Shown here: in pieces, positions 1 to 5,036 of the stretch
How positions within the stretch are numbered: the stretch's first letter is position 1
Layout: each line of letters begins with the position of its first letter
NCBI GenBank assembly: GCA_964442735.1
Contig: CAYUAP010000210.1
Coordinates: 1-5,036 of the forward strand
Reading direction: 5' to 3'
Origin: JAUNBG01 sp964442735
GTDB taxonomy: Bacteria > Planctomycetota > Planctomycetia > Pirellulales > Thermoguttaceae
Length of the DNA stretch: 5,036 nt
Notes under the pieces: model-generated
Database searches by the model: none
The model's input: the letters and a program-made list of their open reading frames with translations, nothing else
Told to the model about the DNA's origin: nothing
Made by a program: the position numbers and the translations under genes

Positions 1-132
1 AGGTTGTTATAAAATCTATTTTTCAAAACAGGCGAGACGCCTGTTTTGGAGGATGTGGACGAGACCTGCCTGCCGTCAGGCATGGCGTCCGCGCTCCCAG
101 GAATTGCCGAATTTATAACATCCTAAAGTATA
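1..132 (+). repeat. Structured MITE-like repeat, copy 1 (left end cut by window)
   Basis: First of three copies of a non-coding element. Its right end (TTTATAAC at 113-120 through AGTATA at 127-132) is the inverted complement of the left end seen in copy 2 (TATACT, two bases, AGG, one base, TGTTATAAA), so the element has imperfect terminal inverted repeats of about 21 bp. The first 8 or so bases lie outside the window. Inside are hairpin A (24-48: a perfect 11-bp stem with loop AGA) and hairpin B (57-90: outer stem GGACG/CGTCC). Hairpin B encloses a 21-nt insert (65-85) that is itself a hairpin, TGCCTG-CCGT-CAGGCA at 67-82. Outside the insert it differs from copy 2 at only three positions. 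No reading frame of note is present. A transposase-mobilised MITE, a REP/BIME-like repeat or a small structured RNA are all possible. Confidence 0.85.
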
Positions 133-152
133 TGCAAAACCCGGAAACATAT

Positions 153-271
153 TATACTCAAGGTTGTTATAAAATCTATTTTTCAAAACAGGCGAGACGC
201 CTGTTTTGGAGGATGCGGACGAGACGTCCGCGCTCCCAGGAATTGCCGAATTTATAACGTACTAAAGTATA
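153..271 (+). repeat. Structured MITE-like repeat, copy 2 (complete, short form)
   Basis: A complete copy in the same orientation as copy 1, starting about 160 bp after it. The left terminus is TATACT at 153-158 and the right terminus AGTATA at 266-271. Hairpin A (184-208) is identical to that of copy 1. Hairpin B lacks the 21-nt insert and collapses to a perfect 7-bp stem GCGGACG/CGTCCGC with loop AGA (215-231). The termini fit a TA-target insertion (TA-TACT...AGTA-TA), as in IS630/Tc1-type MITEs, but with so few copies this is only suggestive. The near identity to copy 1 points to recent duplication or gene conversion. Confidence 0.85.
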
Positions 272-278
272 TGCAAAA

Positions 279-374
279 CCTGAAAACATAATAACCTGTA
301 AACATAATAACCTGTAAACATAATAACCTGTAAACATAATAACCTGAAAACATAATAACCTGTAAATATAATAT
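279..374 (+). repeat. Six tandem 16-bp AT-rich units before feoB
   Basis: The unit CCTGTAAACATAATAA occurs six times head to tail, starting at 279, 295, 311, 327, 343 and 359. Units 1 and 5 have CCTGAAAA at the start. The last unit is diverged (CCTGTAAATATAATAT), which creates an exact TATAAT. One degenerate unit also follows copy 1 of the large repeat (140-155), so the unit seems to belong to the element's right flank and to have been amplified after copy 2. There are no unique spacers, so this is not a CRISPR array. Copy number may vary by slippage. Confidence 0.9.
344..372 (+). promoter_or_regulatory. Candidate sigma-70-type promoter of feoB
   Basis: TATAAT at 367-372 matches the -10 consensus exactly. 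CTGAAA at 344-349, four of six matches to TTGACA, sits 17 nt upstream. Transcription would begin near 379-380, leaving a leader of only about 13 nt before the TTG start. Both boxes lie inside the 16-bp tandem array, so the promoter appears to be made from repeat units. No convincing Fur or DtxR-like operator was seen nearby. AT-rich repeats easily give chance -10 matches. Confidence 0.4.
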
Positions 375-392
375 TGAAAGCGGTCTATACCA

Positions 393-2609
393 TTGGAGCA
401 GGAAAACCTATTAGTCGCCATTGTCGGGCAGCCCAATAGTGGTAAATCGACATTATTCAGTCTATTGACACGAATGCATCAAGAGGTTGGAAATTATCCC
501 GGCTTGACGACCGATGCCAAATCGGGCCATTATCATGAAGGCAATTTCCGGTTGGAGGTTGTTGATCTTCCCGGAACATACAGCTTTACCTCCTCTTCTT
601 CCGAAGAACGTGTTGTCAAAAATCTTCTTCTTCTGGACCGGCCGGAAGTTGTTCTACTGATGGTAGACGCGTCAAATATCAGACGTCATCTCCCTTTTGT
701 TCTGGAACTGCTGGAAATGCAGCTTCCAACCATCATATGTCTAAACTTTATGGACGTAACGAAACGACGAGGCATCAATATAGATCCTCGAAAATTGGAG
801 GAGATTACGGGAATTCCGGTCGTTTCCATGATTTGCAGTAATGGGACGGGTTTGTCGGTTCTTCGTGCAAAAATACTGGAAGTCGGTGGAAGAAACGAAC
901 ATACGCCGCGCCCCTGGAAGATTGACTATTCTTCCGATCTGGAAAAAACACTAGCGAATATAGAAAATTTCATTCGTGGACATGAACATTTAACGGAAGA
1001 TTTTTCGCCGCGCTGGCTAGCCGTTAAACTAGCGGAAAATGATCGGGAGGCACGTCGTTTCGCGGAACATCATACCCACGACGACTCCTGGAAGAAATTA
1101 CTTGACGATTGTGCCGATCAGGTTGATCTCTATTTGATGAACCATCAGTGTACCCCCAAGAAAGACATTTTGGAGCAGCGTCATAGTGATGCGGAGAAAT
1201 TATACAAGGAAGTCGTTCAACGGGTCAAGCCGCGCTCCTTCCATTTTTCTGACCGAATCGATAAAATAGTCTGTCATCCCCTGTTGGGGCCGATTGTCTT
1301 GTGTTTTATAATGCTGACCGTTTTTCACCTGACCTTTCAGATTGCCGATGGTTGGCCTTGGATTCCCCTCTGGTCGGAGCAGCAATTCGAATGGGTTTCG
1401 CCAGTTGCATTTCTGTCCACACTATTTCATCAATGGCTTCCGAACTGGTTGGATATCCTCTTTAAACTCCAGCCCGGTCCACTTCAATCGTTAATCCATC
1501 ATGGTATTCTAGCCGGAATGGGGGGAGTTATCCAGTTTGTTCCGGTCATATTTGTGATGTTTACAATGCTGGCCCTTCTGGAACAGTCGGGCTATATTGC
1601 CCGTGTTGCAATGGTCATGGATAGTTTTATGCGACGTTTCAATCTCCAGGGATTATCGATACTCCCCATGGTACTTGGGGGCGGTCTCTCCGGAGGCTGT
1701 GCCGTTCCGGCCATCATGGCGACACGAACAATCACCAATTCGCGTCAGCGCCTTTTAACGATTCTGGTTATTCCCATGCTCAATTGTGGAGGGAAATTAC
1801 CGGTCTATGCCATGTTGATCGCCTCCTTTTTTGCGTCCATGCAAGGACTGGTCATGTGCGGTATTGTTTGTATTTCCTGGATTCTGGCTCTTTTATCCGC
1901 CTGGTTTTTGGGAAAAACCTTTATTAAGGGACACGAATTGCCACTCCTATTGGAAATACCCTCCTATCAATTACCGAAATGGCAGGATGTACTATCGACC
2001 GCTGTTCTTCAGAGCGGTGAATTTTTGAAGAAGGCGGGGACCATTATTCTAATAGCGAACATTTTTTTATGGTTTTTAATGACCTATCCGGCCGACAACA
2101 AACTCGCGGAGAACGATCAGACGGTACAGCAGGTCATGGAACAGGAAGAGGCGTCCGTAACCACGACTTCCTATGCGGCATCTATCGGACATTTATTGGA
2201 GCCGGTCGGTAAATGGGCCGGTTTTAACTGGAAGGATAATGTTGCTCTGTTAGGTGGAATGGCCACGAAGGAACTGATTGTCAGTTCCATGGTGACGCTC
2301 TACGAAATGGATAGCGATAAAACGAGAGGATCTGAAGTAAAAAACAGTGATTTTCCGACAAATAACAATTCGAAAAAAGGAACGCCTCTTGAAAGCCTGC
2401 GCACCAGTGTCCCGGAGCATCAGAGGCCGTTTAAAGCGTTGGCCCTCTTGATTTTTGTTATGCTCTATGCCCCGTGTAGTGGGACTTTGGTCGCTATCTA
2501 TCGCATTACAAAATCGTTGCATTGGGTTTTATTTTCGATTTTTTATAATACTTTACTCGCTTTTTTCATAGCGGTTATTATCTATCAGACAGGAGTATTA
2601 TTATTTTGA
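393..2609 (+). CDS. feoB: Ferrous iron transport protein B (FeoB)
   Basis: Cytoplasmic-membrane Fe2+ importer with an N-terminal GTPase domain. At 738 aa it is close to the usual length (E. coli about 773). GTPase motifs visible: G1 GQPNSGKST (residues 12-20), switch I VGNYPGLT (32-39), G3 DLPG (58-61), G4 NFMD (118-121) and a G5-like region near 145-153. A helical segment follows, to about 280, then the FeoB junction SDRID (286-290) and the permease. The permease holds Gate segments with IQFVP (380-384) and LLEQSGY (395-401). The two gate cysteines are C436 in GGCAVPA and C465 in NCGGKLPVY. MATKE lies at 623-627 and YAPC ends at C695. The TTG at 393 is the only workable start: an in-frame TGA lies at 375-377 and the next ATG would remove G1. 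The ribosome site is weak (GAAAG at 376-380, 12 nt away). No feoA is present in the window. The gene overlaps uppP by 4 nt. Confidence 0.96.
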   Translation: MEQENLLVAIVGQPNSGKSTLFSLLTRMHQEVGNYPGLTTDAKSGHYHEGNFRLEVVDLPGTYSFTSSSSEERVVKNLLLLDRPEVVLLMVDASNIRRHLPFVLELLEMQLPTIICLNFMDVTKRRGINIDPRKLEEITGIPVVSMICSNGTGLSVLRAKILEVGGRNEHTPRPWKIDYSSDLEKTLANIENFIRGHEHLTEDFSPRWLAVKLAENDREARRFAEHHTHDDSWKKLLDDCADQVDLYLMNHQCTPKKDILEQRHSDAEKLYKEVVQRVKPRSFHFSDRIDKIVCHPLLGPIVLCFIMLTVFHLTFQIADGWPWIPLWSEQQFEWVSPVAFLSTLFHQWLPNWLDILFKLQPGPLQSLIHHGILAGMGGVIQFVPVIFVMFTMLALLEQSGYIARVAMVMDSFMRRFNLQGLSILPMVLGGGLSGGCAVPAIMATRTITNSRQRLLTILVIPMLNCGGKLPVYAMLIASFFASMQGLVMCGIVCISWILALLSAWFLGKTFIKGHELPLLLEIPSYQLPKWQDVLSTAVLQSGEFLKKAGTIILIANIFLWFLMTYPADNKLAENDQTVQQVMEQEEASVTTTSYAASIGHLLEPVGKWAGFNWKDNVALLGGMATKELIVSSMVTLYEMDSDKTRGSEVKNSDFPTNNNSKKGTPLESLRTSVPEHQRPFKALALLIFVMLYAPCSGTLVAIYRITKSLHWVLFSIFYNTLLAFFIAVIIYQTGVLLF
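2591..2595 (+). promoter_or_regulatory. Ribosome binding site of uppP
   Basis: AGGAG inside the 3' end of feoB, 10 nt before the TTG at 2606. It supports the TTG start, which overlaps the feoB stop as TTGA (2606-2609), a start/stop overlap typical of translational coupling. Confidence 0.75.
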
Positions 2610-3469
2610 TAGAAGCATTAAAGATTTTATTATTGGCTATTATTCAGGGAATCGGAGAATTTCTGCCAATCAGTTCTTCCGGACATCTTCTTGTTTTGGG
2701 TAAAGTACTGTTTGGTGATGGTTCCAGTTTGGATGATGGAGAGTTAATGACACTTGGTATTTTACTGCATGGAGGAACTCTTCTATCCATTTTGATTATA
2801 TTTTATCGTCAAATATGGGAAATGTTGACTTCCAACTGGCGCTTAATCGGTTTACTGATTGTAGGATCGATTCCCGCTGGCTGTTTGGGATTATTCGTCA
2901 AGAAGAATTGTGAATTTCTAGAGCAGTCACTCCCCATCGCGGGTATTGGGTTTTTTATAACGGCATTTTTACTGTTTAGAATAGTTGCGCCGTCCAAAAA
3001 AATACAAGATGCCGTCAATGCGGACAATTCTTTAAAGACATTGCGTACCATGTCGTGGTGGGACGCTTTCTTTATTGGTATTTTCCAGGGAGTTGCGATT
3101 TTACCCGGCTTTTCGCGGAGTGGTTTTACGATATCCGCCGGACTGCTGCGCAAACTGCGGCAGGAAGACGCCGCCTCCTTCTCCTTCCTGCTGGCGATTC
3201 CGGCCATTGCCGGGGCCACCTTGTTGGAAATCAAGGATCTTCTGGAAGGATTATCGGCTGGTGGGGGGCCTCCTTCCTATACTTCTTCTCAATTGGGACT
3301 TTATCTATTCGGGGCCTTTGTCAGTTTTATAGTTGGACTGGTATCTTTAATCTACCTTTTGAAATGGCTGAAGGCGGGAAAATTGCACTATTTCGGATAT
3401 TGGCTATTAGTGATCGGAACGGTGGTACTGATCTGGAGTCTTTATTTAACATCATGTGGATTGTTATAA
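2606..3469 (+). CDS. uppP: Undecaprenyl-diphosphatase UppP (BacA family)
   Basis: Integral membrane phosphatase that converts undecaprenyl pyrophosphate to undecaprenyl phosphate, recycling the lipid carrier used for peptidoglycan and surface polysaccharides; the family is also linked to bacitracin resistance. Length is 287 aa (family about 265-290). Both signature motifs are present. Motif 1 is EFLPISSSGH (E18 to H27), carrying the conserved Glu and His. Motif 2 is PGFSRSG (167-173) with the catalytic Arg at R171; most members have PGTSRSGAT, so F169 and F174 are variants. The two halves both begin with a QG segment (Q14-G15 and Q161-G162), as expected for the family's inverted internal repeat. 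Hydrophobic segments run to the C-terminus. Start is TTG, supported by AGGAG upstream and by the motif-1 distance from the N-terminus. The gene is probably cotranscribed with feoB. Its last two codons (TTA TAA) lie within the end of repeat copy 3. Confidence 0.95.
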   Translation: MIEALKILLLAIIQGIGEFLPISSSGHLLVLGKVLFGDGSSLDDGELMTLGILLHGGTLLSILIIFYRQIWEMLTSNWRLIGLLIVGSIPAGCLGLFVKKNCEFLEQSLPIAGIGFFITAFLLFRIVAPSKKIQDAVNADNSLKTLRTMSWWDAFFIGIFQGVAILPGFSRSGFTISAGLLRKLRQEDAASFSFLLAIPAIAGATLLEIKDLLEGLSAGGGPPSYTSSQLGLYLFGAFVSFIVGLVSLIYLLKWLKAGKLHYFGYWLLVIGTVVLIWSLYLTSCGLL

Positions 3470-3589
3470 AATCGGCATTTCCCGGGAGCGCGGACGCCAT
3501 GCCTGACGGCAGGCAGGTCTCGTCCGTATCATTCAAAACAGGCGTCTCGCCCGTTTTGAAAAAAGAGATTTATAACGACCTTCAGTATA
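3463..3589 (-). repeat. Structured MITE-like repeat, copy 3 (inverted)
   Basis: The reverse complement of this stretch aligns with copy 1 along its core (3463-3581) at roughly 90% identity by eye, including the 21-nt hairpin insert without change (3497-3517). Its left terminus in element orientation is AGTATA on the + strand at 3584-3589. The other terminus, GTTATAAA at 3463-3470, overlaps the uppP stop codon, and the outer part of that terminal repeat is not clearly conserved. Hairpin B is at 3491-3526 and hairpin A at 3534-3558. It is more diverged than copies 1 and 2 are from each other, suggesting an older insertion. With copies 1 and 2 it brackets feoB-uppP in inverted orientation. Confidence 0.85.
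3532..3560 (+). terminator. Possible terminator hairpin after feoB-uppP
   Basis: TTCAAAAC...GTTTTGAA flanks a GC core (GGCG, loop TCT, CGCC), giving a stem of about 13 positions with one A-C mismatch on the + strand. The AAAA-GC hairpin-TTTT layout resembles a short bidirectional intrinsic terminator, but the T run is only four bases and is itself able to pair. It is hairpin A of the repeat, so termination may be incidental. It is the only terminator-like structure between uppP and the next gene. Confidence 0.3.
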
Positions 3590-3629
3590 TAATAACAGGA
3601 ATATAATAACAGGAATATAATAACAGGAA
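3588..3629 (+). repeat. Three tandem 14-bp units before the methyltransferase gene
   Basis: The unit TATAATAACAGGAA occurs three times exactly (3588-3601, 3602-3615, 3616-3629). Each unit carries an exact -10-like TATAAT and a Shine-Dalgarno-like AGGAA. The last AGGAA (3625-3629) is 7 nt from the ATG at 3637 and is the likely ribosome site of that gene. The array abuts the end of repeat copy 3, just as the 16-bp array abuts copy 2, and shares the ATAATAAC core with it. No good -35 box was found upstream of any TATAAT, so promoter function is uncertain. Confidence 0.9.
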
Positions 3630-3636
3630 CAAAATA

Positions 3637-4527
3637 ATGAACGAACAAATACAAGAATGGCTATCGAACGGTCCACTGGTGACCGATGGTGGTTGGGGAA
3701 CACAATTACAACTTCGTGGCCTGCCGCTAGGAGCAGCACCGGATCTATGGAATCTGGAAGAGCCGAATAAAGTCGCGTCCGTTGCCACAGCCTACGTGGA
3801 GGCTGGAAGTGATGTTATTCTAACCAATACATTTGGCGCGAATAAATTTTTACTGGCGCGTCATTCTGCGGCGGATAAAGTGGTAGAAGTCAATCGGCGC
3901 GGGGCGGAAATCTCGAAGCAGGCGGCCAGGGCATGTCAGGAACGAACTGTTCGCGTCTTCGCCAGTATGGGACCGACCGGAATCATTCTAATGATGAATC
4001 AGGTTTCGGAGGAAGAAGTCTATAATGCGTTTCTTGAACAGGCAATGGGACTCAAAGAGGGTGGTGCGGATGCCATTGTTGTGGAGACAATGAGCGATCC
4101 CCAGGAGGCCTGTGCGGCGATTCGTGCGGCCAAAACGACGGGACTGCCTGTCGTCGCGTCCATGACCTTCGACTCGGGAAAAAAGAAAGATCGTACCATG
4201 ATGGGAACCACTCCGGAAAAAGCGGTTGAACTTCTGTCCCAGGCGGGGGCCGATGTTATCGGTTCCAACTGCGGTCAGGGAATCGACGGCTTTATCCCTA
4301 TTTGTCAACGTATGAAGGCCGTTACGGAACTCCCGCTCTGGATGAAGGGAAACGCCGGCCTGCCGGAAATGGTGGATGGTAAAACTATCTATCATCAGAC
4401 TCCGGAATTATTTATGGAAAAAGCCAAATTACTTCTGGAAGAAGGAGCGTCCTTTATTGGCGGCTGTTGCGGAACTTCGCCCGACTATATTCGCGAATTG
4501 CGGAATCTGGTCGATCTTAACCACTAG
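3637..4527 (+). CDS. Homocysteine S-methyltransferase family protein (stand-alone domain)
   Basis: Zinc-dependent transfer of a methyl group to homocysteine to give methionine, in the cytoplasm. It is a single S-methyl_trans domain, as in BHMT, MmuM or the N-terminal module of MetH, of 296 aa. Visible features: DGGWGT (17-22) near the N-terminus, TNTFGAN (63-69), GPTG (112-115), VVETM with the likely substrate-binding Glu E150, and zinc ligands C212 (GSNCGQG) plus the C277/C278 pair (GGCCGT). Ligand positions fit the family closely. The methyl donor cannot be told from the sequence: no folate, cobalamin or SAM-activation domain follows, so it may work with separately encoded MetH modules or use betaine, S-methylmethionine or another donor. 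Start ATG has AGGAA 7 nt upstream. No SAM or cobalamin riboswitch was recognised in the 167-nt upstream gap, which is repeat-derived. It converges on the gene at 4532 with a 4-nt gap. Confidence 0.93.
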   Translation: MNEQIQEWLSNGPLVTDGGWGTQLQLRGLPLGAAPDLWNLEEPNKVASVATAYVEAGSDVILTNTFGANKFLLARHSAADKVVEVNRRGAEISKQAARACQERTVRVFASMGPTGIILMMNQVSEEEVYNAFLEQAMGLKEGGADAIVVETMSDPQEACAAIRAAKTTGLPVVASMTFDSGKKKDRTMMGTTPEKAVELLSQAGADVIGSNCGQGIDGFIPICQRMKAVTELPLWMKGNAGLPEMVDGKTIYHQTPELFMEKAKLLLEEGASFIGGCCGTSPDYIRELRNLVDLNH

Positions 4528-4531
4528 CCCC

Positions 4532-5036
4532 TTAATAGCGAATTCGGAAACCGGACTTCTTTTGATGGGATTCCACAACAGCTTCATCTTTAGCCTTCAT
4601 ATCATTAATACAGTACTGACCGAGTTTCCATAACAGGAGAAGGAAGAACAAAAACGCTACGATTGAAAGTCCCCGTAATTGGCTTTTAACCTCGCTAAAC
4701 ATCAGGAAGAAATCATAGAGGCCATGTGCTCCCACAGCCGCCAGCCAGGAAAAAATCAGATATTTAAAGATTCGCTGTTTCTCTTCTCCGGAAATTATCG
4801 TGGAACCGTTCTCTCTTTTTAATATATTACAGTTGTTGTTTCGGTCTATGAGAGCTAGTGCAAAAAAGTACCCCATTAAGACCGAAAAGAGAAAATGACC
4901 TGGAATTGAGGTTAGCGCTCGAAAAAACGAAACCAGGAGCGAATCAATAAACGAACCATGATTAACTACATAAAGAAGATTTTCGTAACTATTAAGCGGT
5001 TTGCAGTATGAAACGTGAACAAGCAGGAGAAATATT
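4532..5036 (-). CDS. PrsW-family intramembrane metalloprotease, C-terminal part
   Basis: The frame is open from the window's right edge (first full codon at 5035) to TAA at 4534-4532, giving 167 codons; the N-terminus and the EExxK motif of PrsW would lie outside. The ATG at 4876 is internal, since conserved sequence continues upstream of it. Motifs in order: YENLLY with the Glu-Asn at 4984-4979, SIPGHFLFSVLMGYFFA with His at 4897-4895, and AHGLYDFF with His at 4726-4724, matching the EN, GH and AHG(L/W)xD pattern of the family. At least three hydrophobic segments are visible, and the tail is hydrophilic and basic (QKKSGFRIRY). PrsW of Bacillus cleaves the anti-sigma factor RsiW; in other phyla the substrate is mostly unknown, so no specific role is assigned. 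The usual GFA before the EN motif is not visible here (CKPLNSYEN). Confidence 0.75.
   Translation of the reverse strand, partial: IFLLLVHVSYCKPLNSYENLLYVVNHGSFIDSLLVSFFRALTSIPGHFLFSVLMGYFFALALIDRNNNCNILKRENGSTIISGEEKQRIFKYLIFSWLAAVGAHGLYDFFLMFSEVKSQLRGLSIVAFLFFLLLLWKLGQYCINDMKAKDEAVVESHQKKSGFRIRY

Noticed and set aside
24..48. Hairpin A of copies 1 and 2 as strong intrinsic terminators
   Set aside because: The stem is perfect, but there is no free T run after it in either direction; the only Ts following are part of the stem. A weak terminator role cannot be excluded.
279..374. CRISPR-like array
   Set aside because: Units are 16 bp, directly abutting and without unique spacers, so it is a simple tandem repeat.
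272..392. Fur or other iron-responsive operator before feoB
   Set aside because: No palindrome resembling a Fur or DtxR box was found; the AT-rich pattern is explained by the 16-bp units.
176..436. Minus-strand open frame of 86 codons across the 16-bp array
   Set aside because: Its peptide (MFTGYYVYRLL-type repeats) is only a translation of the tandem units and hairpin, and it runs antisense into feoB. No ribosome site or family resemblance.
3055..3606. Plus-strand open frame of 183 codons overlapping uppP
   Set aside because: It is a different frame within uppP, whose motifs and membrane profile are clear, and it runs into the repeat. No family motif seen.
3470..3636. SAM, SAH or cobalamin riboswitch before the methyltransferase gene
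   Set aside because: The stretch is accounted for by repeat copy 3 and the 14-bp array; no conserved riboswitch motif was recognised.
3533..3788. Two minus-strand open frames over the 14-bp array and the methyltransferase start
   Set aside because: They translate the tandem units into low-complexity YYIPVII peptides and lie antisense to a well-supported gene.
4376..4633. Plus-strand open frame of 85 codons spanning the convergent junction
   Set aside because: It is a shadow of the methyltransferase 3' end and of the antisense PrsW-like gene, with no independent signals.

Overview
The window holds three complete protein genes, one partial gene, and two intergenic regions built from a structured repeat. 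On the + strand, feoB (ferrous iron permease) overlaps uppP (undecaprenyl pyrophosphate phosphatase) by 4 nt. After a 167-nt gap comes a stand-alone homocysteine S-methyltransferase gene. On the - strand, a PrsW-family membrane protease runs in from the right edge and ends 4 nt from the methyltransferase stop.

Region by region: 1-392 has no protein gene. It carries two near-identical direct copies of a 110-130 bp element with imperfect terminal inverted repeats and two internal hairpins, followed by six tandem 16-bp AT-rich units that run almost to the feoB start. 393-3469 is the feoB-uppP operon. 3463-3589 is a third copy of the same element, inverted, whose end overlaps the uppP stop codon. 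3588-3629 is three tandem 14-bp units, each containing TATAAT and AGGA, directly before the methyltransferase start. 3637-4527 is the methyltransferase and 4532-5036 the PrsW-like gene.

The genes do not form one obvious pathway. FeoB imports Fe2+ across the cytoplasmic membrane, UppP recycles the lipid carrier for cell-wall and polysaccharide synthesis, the methyltransferase makes methionine, and PrsW-type proteins cleave membrane substrates. The least explained signal is the non-coding part: a hairpin-rich, MITE-like repeat paired with short tandem repeats, placed before two separate transcription units.

Organism: a bacterium of moderate GC content that uses TTG starts for both feoB and uppP. 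The FeoB gate variants (GGCAVPA, NCGGKLPVY) and the style of the methyltransferase (DGGWGTQLQ, MMGTTPE) resemble proteins I recall from the Planctomycetes-Verrucomicrobia-Lentisphaerae group. That is an impression from memory and is low confidence. Nothing seen identifies the species.
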